A DNA stretch of 16,791 nt from Angelakisella sp. (GTDB lineage: Bacteria > Bacillota > Clostridia > Oscillospirales > Ruminococcaceae): assembly GCA_020024515.1 (NCBI GenBank), contig JAHHTR010000040.1, positions 1 through 16,791 of the forward strand. Reading direction: 5' to 3'. The notes under the pieces were generated by a model, which saw only the letters and a list, made by a program, of their open reading frames with translations, was not told where the DNA came from and did no database searches. The position numbers and the translations under genes are program-made. This document shows, piece after piece, positions 8,223 through 15,453 of this stretch. Numbering within the stretch: position 1 is the first letter of the stretch; each line of letters opens with the position of its first letter.

Positions 8223-9302
8223 ATGCAAAATGTACAGAGATTTCCCGCAGAGGAATTATTTAAAAATGAAATAGACGCACTTATCAATGCAGAAAAGTCA
8301 CCGATTCCGACAGGTTGGAAAATGTCACCGAAATCTGTGCTTACATATATTTGCGGCGGTGAGGTAAACGGTACAAAAATTACACCCAAATATATAGGCA
8401 ACCGCCGTTTGGTTGAAATTTGCATATCAACACTTGTAACAGACAGAGCCTTACTGCTAATCGGCGAACCGGGTACTGCAAAATCGTGGCTCAGTGAACA
8501 TTTGACAGCCGCAATAAACGGAGATTCTACAAGGGTTGTACAGGGAACAGCCGGCACAACAGAGGAGCATATACGTTATTCGTGGAACTATGCAATGCTT
8601 ATTGCAAAAGGTCCTTGTCCTGAGGCTATGGTAAAAAGTCCTATATATAACGCTATGGAAAAAGGTGCTATTGCACGTGTAGAGGAAATTTCCCGTTGTG
8701 CAAGTGAAGTGCAAGATGCTTTGATTTCCATTTTGTCGGAAAAACGTATTGCCGTACCCGAGCTTAGTGTAGAAGTACCTGCACAAAAAGGCTTTTCGGT
8801 TATTGCAACTGCAAACACAAGGGACAAAGGTGTCAACGATATGTCATCGGCACTGAAACGTCGTTTTAATATAGTCGTTTTGCCTGCTCCGTCAAGTGTT
8901 GAAAGCGAAATGGAAATAGTTGAAACACGTGTTAATCAGCTATCTTCAAGTCTCGATTTATATGCAGAACCACCACAAAAAGATGTTATTGAGCAAGTTG
9001 TAACAATCTTTTGTGAATTGCGTAACGGTGTAACCCTTGACGGAAAACAAAAACTGAAAAGTACAACAGGCGTACTTTCAACTGCCGAGGCAATTTCACT
9101 GCTGACAAACTCAATGGCACTTGCGGGAAGTTTTGGCAGTGGAGAAATAGACGCATATGACCTTGCGGCAGCTTTACAGGGTGCAATAATAAAAGATGAG
9201 GACAAAGACAGTGTTTCTTGGAAAGAGTATCTTGAAAATGTAATGAAAAAACGTGGTTTGGAATGGCGTAAACTATATAATGCTTGCAAGGAGCTGAACT
9301 GA
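8223..9302 (+). CDS. MoxR-type AAA+ ATPase (YehL-like)
   Basis: A 359-residue cytoplasmic ATPase. Walker A is GEPGTAKS (81-88). The Walker B position reads AIARVEEISR (149-158), so the usual Asp-Glu is Glu154-Glu155. EVQDALISILSEKR (162-175) is the pore-side helix segment typical of MoxR proteins. Sensor 1 is ATANTRDKG with Asn198, and ALKRRF (210-215) supplies the arginine-finger residues. A helical lid follows to about 330. Length and position match E. coli YehL. MoxR ATPases form hexameric rings that remodel proteins together with a VWA partner; the VWA partner here is two genes downstream. The ribosome binding site AAGGAGG overlaps the previous stop, about 10 bases before the ATG, indicating translational coupling. 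Confidence 0.93.
   Translation: MQNVQRFPAEELFKNEIDALINAEKSPIPTGWKMSPKSVLTYICGGEVNGTKITPKYIGNRRLVEICISTLVTDRALLLIGEPGTAKSWLSEHLTAAINGDSTRVVQGTAGTTEEHIRYSWNYAMLIAKGPCPEAMVKSPIYNAMEKGAIARVEEISRCASEVQDALISILSEKRIAVPELSVEVPAQKGFSVIATANTRDKGVNDMSSALKRRFNIVVLPAPSSVESEMEIVETRVNQLSSSLDLYAEPPQKDVIEQVVTIFCELRNGVTLDGKQKLKSTTGVLSTAEAISLLTNSMALAGSFGSGEIDAYDLAAALQGAIIKDEDKDSVSWKEYLENVMKKRGLEWRKLYNACKELN
9288..9293 (+). promoter_or_regulatory. Ribosome binding site that sets the start of the DUF5682 gene
   Basis: AAGGAG lies inside the last codons of the MoxR gene, 11 bases before the ATG at 9305. It rules out the TTG at 9284, which is upstream of it. The DUF5682 gene thus starts 2 bases after the MoxR stop, consistent with coupled translation. 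Confidence 0.8.
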
Positions 9303-9304
9303 TT

Positions 9305-11587
9305 ATGGCAACACCTATATTTTTTGGCGTTCGTCACCTTTCCCCAGCCGCCGCATACTATGTCAGACAAGAACTTGACAAAGTTCGCCCGGATATAGTT
9401 TTGATAGAAGGTCCTTCGGACTTAAATGATGAGATGAAGTGGTTTTGTCACTCACAAACAAAGTTACCTGCGGCAATACTTGCCTATACGCAACAGACAC
9501 CAATTCGTACTTTGCTATACCCGTTTGCTGTATATTCTCCGGAATATCAAGCAATATTATGGGCATACGAAAATAATATTGCTTGTAAATTTATGGATTT
9601 ACCTTCAAATGTATTTTTGGGAATACGTGAAGAAACAGATAAAAATACAGATAATGAAGACGAAGAAAAAACAAAAGAGACGAATAAGATTGAACAGGGT
9701 GTGACAACTGAACAAGTATATAAAAGGTTAGAGGAAGTTTTGGGTGAGTCGCACGATACATTTTGGGAGCGAAACTTTGAACAGTTAGAAGCATTTTATA
9801 TGGAGGCGGCAACAGAGTTCGGAAAACAGTTGCGTGAAACTTCAACGGATTCCGACTATCGTGTAGCAGAAAACCATATACGAGAGGCATATATGAAAAA
9901 GGTAATTGTTCAGGCACAAAAAGACGGATTTGAAAAAGTATTTTGTGTTTGCGGTGCATATCATGTGGAAGGACTGAAAAATAACGAGGCTTTGACAGAT
10001 GATGAAGAAAAAAAGTTGCCTCGTACAGAGTCAAATGTAACTTTAATGCCCTATTCATATTATCGTTTGTCGCAACATTCGGGCTATGGTGCGGGAAATG
10101 AGGCACCTGCATATTTTGAAATGCTATGGGATGCTATATGTAAAGGTAAAATTGAACAAGCAACATATCAATATTTAACCGAACTTGCTGTACGTCAGAG
10201 AAAACAGGGACAAATGACATCAGCCGCAGAAGTTATTGAGGCTGTTCGTTTGGCACAGACACTTGCAAAGATAAGAAATACAAAATATCCTGTTTTGCAA
10301 GACTTACGAGATGCGGCAGTAACATGTATAGGTCATGGTACATTTTCGGAAATTTCAGTTTCTACCGCAGATGTGGAAATAGGAAAGAAAATAGGAGAAC
10401 TGCCCGAGGGCGTCAGCCGTACTTCTATTCAAGATGATTTTTACAGACAGTTAAAAGACCTAAATTTGGAAAAATATCGCTCCGTAGAGGTACAACAGCT
10501 GGATTTAGATTTGCGTGAAAATTTACGTGTTAAATCACAAAAATCTGCTTTCATGGATTTAAACCGTTCGTTCTTCCTTCATCGTTTACGTGTGCTACAA
10601 ATTAATTTCGGTACGCAGATACAAAACCGCAGAAAGGATTCCGCTTGGGGAGAATATTGGAATTTGCACTGGACACCCGAAACCGAAATAGAAATTGTAG
10701 AGGCAGCACTTTTGGGCGAAACAGTAGAGTCCGCAACATCGTTTGCGTTAAAGGAAAGAGCGGACAAAAGCACAAATATCGCACAGGCGGCAGAAGTATT
10801 TGAAGATGCCTTTTTGTGTGGTATGCCAAAAGCGGCAAAATATGCTTTGAATTCACTTCAAAAGCTATCAGTTGATACACAGGCTATTGTGGAAATTTCC
10901 AAAACAATGGAACATCTTTCTTTGGTTATTCGCTATGGTGATTTACGCAAATTTGCATCTGAACCGATTATTCCGCTTTTGTCACAATTATATTTGCGTG
11001 CTTGTCTTACAATGGAAGATTCCTGTAATTGTGATGATGAGGTATCAAATGCGGTAATGGAAAGCATAGAGCGAATAAATCAAGTACAACGAAATCATGA
11101 CTTTTTGGAAGAAGAACGATGGGTAAGTGTACTTAATTCAATCTCGGACAGAGATGATATAAATACAAAATGTTCGGGTTTTGCAATAGCGACATTAATT
11201 GAAAGAGGACTTATTGAAGAAAGCTTGCTTGCAGTGGAAGTATCCCGCCGATTATCAAAAGGCGTACCTGCGGACTTGGCGGCAGGTTGGTTCGAGGGAC
11301 TTGCAAAGAAAAACCGTTATTCTCTTATTGTTCGTCTTTCACTGTGGAAAGAACTTGACAATTATTTGCAAGATTTAGATGATGAAGAATTTAAACGTGC
11401 ACTTGTATTTTTGCGAAGAGCATTTTCAGATTTTTCGGCAAATGAAAAGAGCAATATTTCAGAAAATTTGGGCGAAATATGGGGGATAGAACCACAACAA
11501 ACAGCCGATATGCTAATGCGGCCTATGACAGAAAATGAAGAAGAATTGTTGCAAGGCTTGGACGATTTTGATTTTGGTGATATTTAA
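9305..11587 (+). CDS. DUF5682 family protein (YehM-like), possible TraB/EreA-like enzyme
   Basis: 760 residues from the ATG at 9305, close to E. coli YehM (759). The N terminus reads FFGVRHLSPAAAYYV (6-20) then RPDIVLIEGP (28-37), giving conserved His11, Glu35 and a GP turn. A second block has SHDTFWERNFE (149-159), ENHIREAYM (189-197) and VFCVCGAYHVEGL (212-224, His220). This order, an RH...E-G-P block, then an R-E-x-x-M helix, then a G-x-x-H strand, resembles the layout of the TraB/ChaN/EreA superfamily, suggesting a metal- or acid/base-dependent catalytic site (inference; no activity is known to me). A Lys/Glu-rich insert sits at 108-130. The C-terminal 450 residues are mainly helical. It starts 2 bases after the MoxR stop; the VWA gene begins 20 bases after its end. 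Confidence 0.88.
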   Translation: MATPIFFGVRHLSPAAAYYVRQELDKVRPDIVLIEGPSDLNDEMKWFCHSQTKLPAAILAYTQQTPIRTLLYPFAVYSPEYQAILWAYENNIACKFMDLPSNVFLGIREETDKNTDNEDEEKTKETNKIEQGVTTEQVYKRLEEVLGESHDTFWERNFEQLEAFYMEAATEFGKQLRETSTDSDYRVAENHIREAYMKKVIVQAQKDGFEKVFCVCGAYHVEGLKNNEALTDDEEKKLPRTESNVTLMPYSYYRLSQHSGYGAGNEAPAYFEMLWDAICKGKIEQATYQYLTELAVRQRKQGQMTSAAEVIEAVRLAQTLAKIRNTKYPVLQDLRDAAVTCIGHGTFSEISVSTADVEIGKKIGELPEGVSRTSIQDDFYRQLKDLNLEKYRSVEVQQLDLDLRENLRVKSQKSAFMDLNRSFFLHRLRVLQINFGTQIQNRRKDSAWGEYWNLHWTPETEIEIVEAALLGETVESATSFALKERADKSTNIAQAAEVFEDAFLCGMPKAAKYALNSLQKLSVDTQAIVEISKTMEHLSLVIRYGDLRKFASEPIIPLLSQLYLRACLTMEDSCNCDDEVSNAVMESIERINQVQRNHDFLEEERWVSVLNSISDRDDINTKCSGFAIATLIERGLIEESLLAVEVSRRLSKGVPADLAAGWFEGLAKKNRYSLIVRLSLWKELDNYLQDLDDEEFKRALVFLRRAFSDFSANEKSNISENLGEIWGIEPQQTADMLMRPMTENEEELLQGLDDFDFGDI

Positions 11588-11607
11588 AGGAAGGGAGGAG
11601 TGTCCAT

Positions 11608-12774
11608 ATGCAAAATGAACAAATGGCTCGATGGAGGTTGATTTTGGGTAGCGAAACACAGGATAATTTCACTGAAATGGGCTTAAACGGACTTTCACAA
11701 GAGCAATTATTAATGGATAATGCCCTTGCCGCTATTTATGGAACAGATGGTGAGAGCCTTGGCGGCAGTGGTCGAGGTGCGGGAAATGGTTCATCTTCGC
11801 CACATATCAGTAAGTGGCTGGGAGATATAAGAAGTTTGTTTGATTCTGAAATGGTGGCAATAGTGCAAAATGATGCTATTGAGAGAAAAGGACTGAAACA
11901 ATTACTCTTAGAGCCTGAATTATTGGAAAACTTAGAGACTAACTTAAACATGGCATCAACGTTATTAATGCTTAAAGACCAAATACCGAAAAAGTCAAAA
12001 GAATCGGCACGAAAATTTATACAAAAAATTGTAGAAGAAATTAACAATAAAATGGAAAGTCGAATACAGCGAGCAGTTACAGCGGCACTGAATAAAAGAG
12101 AACATTCACCTTTGCCGTCAGCATCAGCTATCGACTTTAAATATACTATCGCACGCAATCTTCGTAATTATAGCAAAGAGTTAAATACCATTATTCCGGA
12201 ACGCATATATTTTTTTGATAGGGCTACAAAGGTAAATCGTTGGAATGTAATTTTGGATATTGACCAAAGTGGTTCTATGGGTGAGTCTATTATCTATTCA
12301 TCAATTATGGCATGTATTCTTGCATCAATGTCATCAGTAAATACGCATATTGTGGCTTTTGATACGCAGATTATGGATTTAACCGATTTGTGTCAAGACC
12401 CTGTAGATTTGCTTTTTGGCTTTCAAATGGGCGGTGGAACAGATATTGCCAAATCACTTGCATACTGTCAACAATTTATAGAGTCACCGTCAAAAACTCT
12501 CTTTTTTCTAATTTCCGATTTAGATGAGGGTGGCAATCGTGCGTCACTACTCAATAGAATACAAGAGATAAAAGACAGTGGAGCAACAGTTATTGTTTTG
12601 CTTGCGGTTGCAGACGGAGGACGTCCATATTATGACGAGACAACAGCACAACGTATATCTTCAATGGGTATTCCTTGTTTTGCCTGTTCACCAGAAAAAT
12701 TACCTGAACTTTTGGAAAAGGCACTGAAAAAACAGGATTTAACAGAATTTGCAAAGCAAATAAAGAAGAAATAG
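11608..12774 (+). CDS. VWA domain protein with intact MIDAS (YehP-like), MoxR partner
   Basis: A 388-residue protein, against 378 for E. coli YehP. It opens with ARWRLILG (7-14), a signature I associate with this VWA family, followed by a Gly/Ser-rich loop (50-64) and a helical region rich in charge (80-165). The VWA domain covers about 212-385. Its metal-ion-dependent adhesion site is complete: DQSGS at 219-223, Thr278 in GGGTD, and Asp304 in LISDLD. In RavA-ViaA and related pairs the VWA protein connects the MoxR ATPase to its substrate, with the metal site making the contact. GGGAGGAG precedes the ATG by 7 bases. It is the last gene of the operon. Confidence 0.92.
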   Translation: MQNEQMARWRLILGSETQDNFTEMGLNGLSQEQLLMDNALAAIYGTDGESLGGSGRGAGNGSSSPHISKWLGDIRSLFDSEMVAIVQNDAIERKGLKQLLLEPELLENLETNLNMASTLLMLKDQIPKKSKESARKFIQKIVEEINNKMESRIQRAVTAALNKREHSPLPSASAIDFKYTIARNLRNYSKELNTIIPERIYFFDRATKVNRWNVILDIDQSGSMGESIIYSSIMACILASMSSVNTHIVAFDTQIMDLTDLCQDPVDLLFGFQMGGGTDIAKSLAYCQQFIESPSKTLFFLISDLDEGGNRASLLNRIQEIKDSGATVIVLLAVADGGRPYYDETTAQRISSMGIPCFACSPEKLPELLEKALKKQDLTEFAKQIKKK

Positions 12775-12858
12775 ACAAAAAACATATTATAAAATGCTCA
12801 GTTCTTATAATGATATAGTGAGCTGTTCTTCAAAATCATGGATATGGTTTTTGTAAAA

Positions 12859-12878
12859 ATCTTATGTTAACGTAAGAT
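12859..12878. repeat. 20-bp near-perfect palindrome
   Basis: ATCTTATGTTAACGTAAGAT is symmetric apart from one T/G pair (a G-U wobble in RNA). The spacer at the centre is TTAA. It overlaps the stop of the 46-codon minus-strand ORF. It could be a protein-binding site; without a T tract it is not an obvious terminator. Confidence 0.4.
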
Positions 12879-13002
12879 CTAATATATTTCGTCTGTCAAT
12901 ATATTCAAGTGTTATTGTGCCTGTATTTGGACATTTTCTGTATCTTTCAATACTTTCAATAGCTTGTTCAACCCCACTATGACGTGACTTAATGATTCTC
13001 AT
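12862..13002 (-). CDS. Possible 46-residue ORF or gene remnant
   Basis: ATG at 13000-13002 (minus) opens a frame of 46 codons ending at TAA (12862-12864). The product is hydrophilic and has balanced composition (SRHSGVEQAIESIERYRKCP, then TGTITLEYIDRRN), unlike translations of the surrounding AT-rich DNA. No ribosome binding site precedes it, and stop codons lie immediately upstream in frame, so it may be the 3' remnant of a larger gene. A second frame just upstream (about 13000-13145) is also open, which would fit a frameshifted relic. I do not recognise the family. Confidence 0.3.
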   Translation of the reverse strand: MRIIKSRHSGVEQAIESIERYRKCPNTGTITLEYIDRRNILDLTLT

Positions 13003-13144
13003 TTGTTGGTGTAACTATTAATTCTTTTTTGATAAAATTGATAAAATATGTTCTATCAATGTAATATTTTTTACAAAATGATTTTCTGTAATTTATATTT
13101 ATTTTATAATTATTATATTTCGCACTTACAAATTTAGCAAGAAT

Positions 13145-13172
13145 AAAACTCTAAGCTATGAATAGAGTTTTT
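13145..13172. terminator. Hairpin terminator downstream of the operon region
   Basis: AAAACTCTA (13145-13153) pairs perfectly with TAGAGTTTT (13163-13171) around a 9-base loop, with a T5 run ending at 13172 on the plus strand. It is about 370 bases past the VWA stop and is the first clear terminator on that strand. Confidence 0.6.
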
Positions 13173-13183
13173 GCTCAAAATTT

Positions 13184-13227
13184 AAAATAAGCTGTTTCAC
13201 TTATATTTAAATAAAACAGCTTATTTT
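13184..13227. terminator. Terminator of the cation efflux gene (bidirectional)
   Basis: A perfect 14-bp stem, AAAATAAGCTGTTT (13184-13197) with its complement at 13214-13227, around a 16-base loop, flanked by A and T runs on both sides. It is 18 bases beyond the stop of the minus-strand transporter gene. Confidence 0.85.
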
Positions 13228-13245
13228 GTATTGTTCTTTTATAAA

Positions 13246-14136
13246 TTATGGGATTAATATTAATTCGCAGGTACATTCACTAAATGAAGAAAGAGTAAGT
13301 TCCACATTTATTTTATCCGATACGGTTTTTAAATCATTTACATATAGAGCATTATTCGGTATGGTAAAATAAACAGCAATCCATAAGTGGCGTCCTGTCT
13401 TTGTTATATCAAAAAAAGAAGGGGTAAAGTTTTTTTCGCTCATTATTTTATTGCAAATTTCTTTTATTTCATTAACGGTTTCCTCATCGGGTGAAAATAG
13501 AAAAACATCTTTTATAGCGTCCCAAAGCATTTTTATGGTTTCGGGAATCATAAAAATAACAACAACCGCAACCATTATTGAGTCAAAGTATGGGGCAATA
13601 AAAGCAAGAGATGTTCTTTCCAAAAATGTGGATATCCAAAAAGCACCAGCCATTCCAAAACTGTATGCAAAATCAAGTTTCCACCCTAAAAGCTCGGCAT
13701 CTACCGTTGGAGATGATACTTTTTTATTCATTCGTTTCATAATATAAAATACTATAATACTGAGAACACCTAAGGCAAATTGAAATAGTGCAATTTCAGT
13801 ACCGTTTACAAGGTTGCCGCCTGAAAAAAGTGATTCAAATACTGTGGCAGAAACACTGACTGTTACTGCAATCATCATAAAACCTTTTATTATCAAAAAA
13901 ACTGACTCAACTTGAAAAAAGCCGTATGGGTGTTTTTCGGATATTGGTTTTCTAAATAATGGTGTCAGGAATAAAAGCAGAGCAATAAAGATTAGTTCAG
14001 ATGCATCGTATACTGCGTCCATAAGTGCGGATTGCGAATGACTATATATAGAAAATATAAATTCTATAATAGCGAATACTACACCCGCAATGAATGAAAG
14101 AAGTAGAATATTTCTTTCGGTTTTCTGACTTATCAT
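13246..14136 (-). CDS. Cation diffusion facilitator family transporter (divergent)
   Basis: A 296-residue membrane protein with about six hydrophobic helices and a soluble C-terminal domain. CDF features: SALMDAVYD with Asp40 and Asp44 (a DxxxD metal site in helix 2), the loop KHPYGFFQVES (68-78, compare the family HPYGxxxxE), and Asp185 at the start of helix 6. In helix 5, where the family has HxxxD, the sequence is GWKLD (151-155): the Asp is kept but the His is Gly. The C-terminal domain (about 215-296) has the alpha-beta pattern of CDF dimerisation domains, with a terminal SECTCEL. It probably exports a divalent cation in exchange for protons; the unusual site may mean a different metal. 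The ribosome binding site is weak (AGG about 9 bases before the ATG). Confidence 0.85.
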   Translation of the reverse strand: MISQKTERNILLLSFIAGVVFAIIEFIFSIYSHSQSALMDAVYDASELIFIALLLFLTPLFRKPISEKHPYGFFQVESVFLIIKGFMMIAVTVSVSATVFESLFSGGNLVNGTEIALFQFALGVLSIIVFYIMKRMNKKVSSPTVDAELLGWKLDFAYSFGMAGAFWISTFLERTSLAFIAPYFDSIMVAVVVIFMIPETIKMLWDAIKDVFLFSPDEETVNEIKEICNKIMSEKNFTPSFFDITKTGRHLWIAVYFTIPNNALYVNDLKTVSDKINVELTLSSFSECTCELILIP

Positions 14137-14173
14137 AATTTATGACCTATCTTTCTGTATTTAATTTGTTTTT

Positions 14174-14179
14174 ATTATA
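14174..14179 (-). promoter_or_regulatory. Possible -10 element of the cation efflux gene
   Basis: A full TATAAT on the minus strand, 37 bases before the ATG at 14136. No acceptable -35 hexamer is found at 16-18 bases, so the call rests on the -10 and its position. Confidence 0.4.
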
Positions 14180-14452
14180 CATCATTTTTAAAAATAAAGA
14201 TATGGAAACTTTATAAATATTTGGAAAATCTATTAATTAAATTGCATATTTGTATTACCAATAGCTTTTAATAATATATGCGTGTGTAGTGCTTTTAGTA
14301 CATCAAATCAGCCGTTATTTACAATGATCAAAAGTTTTTGACAGTGAATGTATTTTGAGAGTACAGTGTTTACGTTGAACCATTCATCTTTGTTGAATTT
14401 TCTAAACGCTTGTGGTGAAAGTTTATTCTATGTATTTCATAATATAATTAAG
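14180..14452. other. Intergenic region with no convincing gene
   Basis: No ORF with a ribosome binding site. On the plus strand TTGACA (14338-14343) is followed after 18 bases by TACAGT (14362-14367), a promoter-like pair with a 4/6 -10, pointing at the terminator at 14453-14491. On the minus strand short open stretches exist but none resembles a known family clearly. Confidence 0.4.
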
Positions 14453-14491
14453 AAAAAGCCTTCTATTCAAATAATGAGTAGAAGGCTTTTT
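14453..14491. terminator. Terminator of the DUF2871 gene group (bidirectional)
   Basis: AAAAAGCCTTCTA (14453-14465) pairs perfectly with TAGAAGGCTTTTT (14479-14491), a 13-bp stem with a 13-base loop and T5 on both strands. It begins 21 bases beyond the stop of the minus-strand gene. Confidence 0.9.
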
Positions 14492-14512
14492 GCTAATCTA
14501 TATATGTATTGT

Positions 14513-14923
14513 TTATTTTAAAATACTTTTTTTTATTTGAAATAATATCATAACCATACTAACACCAAGTAGTATATGACCAATTCCTGCAATGCCTGAT
14601 ATAGAAGCATTTAGTGCGGAAGATGCTGTTATATTTAATACTTGAATAATTCCTCTTACCAAAAATGTAGCGCCTGCAATATTCAGTCCTGTATGGTAGA
14701 TAGCTACAAGGCAATTAGTCTTTTTATTTGAAAAAGCAAAATTCTTTTCAAGTAGTATCAAGAGTATGAAGAAAATCATTCCAAGAGCAAAGTAATGTGT
14801 GTGCATTACTGACAGTGTGGTTTTTCCTGTAAAATTATTGAATTTAGTGAATTCACGGTAAAATACACCAAATATCATAGCAATAATAGAATAGATAATA
14901 GCAGAATTTGTATAACGTCTCAT
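14513..14923 (-). CDS. DUF2871 family four-helix membrane protein
   Basis: A 136-residue integral membrane protein with four predicted helices. The sequence GVFYREFTKFNNFTGKTTLS (19-38) followed by MHTHYFALGMIFF (40-52) is the signature I recognise for DUF2871; the HTH histidines and FYREF lie near the membrane face and could bind a metal or haem, but no function is known. AAGGAG lies 9 bases before the ATG and overlaps the stop codon of the upstream membrane-protein gene, so the two are translated from one message. The TetR gene further upstream on the same strand is the likely regulator (inference). Confidence 0.85.
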   Translation of the reverse strand: MRRYTNSAIIYSIIAMIFGVFYREFTKFNNFTGKTTLSVMHTHYFALGMIFFILLILLEKNFAFSNKKTNCLVAIYHTGLNIAGATFLVRGIIQVLNITASSALNASISGIAGIGHILLGVSMVMILFQIKKSILK

Positions 14924-14936
14924 TGTTAAAATCTCC

Positions 14937-15355
14937 TTAATTTTTATTTAAAATTTCTTTATAGTAGTTTATACCGAATAAGATTCCGGCAAGTAGCAGT
15001 GAGAGTCCCAACCCAGAGTAAAATACAGCAATAAATTGCTTAGGTGCGAGTGAGAATTTGCGGATTAAAATACCGAGAGTTATCATAACCGTCATAACGA
15101 TAAATGATTTTATATCAAAAAAATTCAAGAAAAATTGTTTTTTTCTGTATAAGCTTTTATACGAGCGGTATGTTTTTTTACAAGTTTTCTGAATATAAAT
15201 ATTTGAAAAACCGAAAAGACTGTAATAGATAGGATAATGTTTATTAGCGATAAATATGTGGAATATGCCACTATACCTATTTTAAGAACATTAAAACCTG
15301 CGATTGTCCAAGCTAAACAGGCAAGTAACAATAGTGTGTTTTTCTTAACCTTTAT
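14937..15355 (-). pseudogene. Small four-helix membrane protein, split by a frameshift at an A7 run; possible ATA start
   Basis: Two adjacent frames make one protein. The 5' frame encodes two membrane helices ending HTARIKAYTEKNNFS-stop (15125); the 3' frame encodes FFDIKSFIVMTVMITLGIL and a second helix pair. They join if one A is added to the seven at 15138-15144 (minus), giving TEKKQFFLNFFDIKSF, or by a -1 ribosomal shift, because the run is a slippery A_AAA_AAC in the correct phase (15143-15137). The joined product is about 139 residues. GGAGGTG (15361-15367) sits at ideal distance from an ATA codon (15353-15355); the first ordinary start in frame, TTG at 15329-15331, is over 30 bases from it and would clip the first helix. 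Either a recent pseudogene or a recoded gene. Cotranscribed with the DUF2871 gene. Confidence 0.65.
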
Positions 15356-15360
15356 ATTTT

Positions 15361-15367
15361 CACCTCC
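15361..15367 (-). promoter_or_regulatory. Strong ribosome binding site facing an ATA codon
   Basis: GGAGGTG on the minus strand; its GGAGG core is 7 bases from ATA at 15353-15355. ATG, GTG and TTG codons nearby run quickly into stops or lie too far downstream. A -10-like TATAAT (15380-15385, minus) is just upstream, with a poor -35. Confidence 0.5.
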
Positions 15368-15453
15368 ATAAATAGTACTATTATAATCATTTTTATTGTT
15401 AGAATAAGTTAGAGTAAATTTTTATATGCAGGTTATATCTTGATGAAGAAAAT

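Noticed and set aside
9284..9304. TTG start giving a 7-residue longer DUF5682 protein
   Set aside because: The ribosome binding site AAGGAG (9288-9293) lies after this TTG and 11 bases before the ATG at 9305, which also matches the length of YehM.
9591..10112. Minus-strand 173-codon ORF inside the DUF5682 gene
   Set aside because: It is fully contained in a gene with clear family motifs; the product is a low-quality His/Leu/Pro-rich shadow.
12796..12823. Hairpin GCTCA/TGAGC just after the VWA gene as operon terminator
   Set aside because: Only 5 base pairs with an 18-base loop and no T tract; the hairpin at 13145-13172 is a better terminator.
15399..15418. Tandem 10-mers TTAGAATAAG / TTAGAGTAAA before the split membrane-protein gene
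   Set aside because: Only two imperfect copies in AT-rich DNA; not enough to call an operator.
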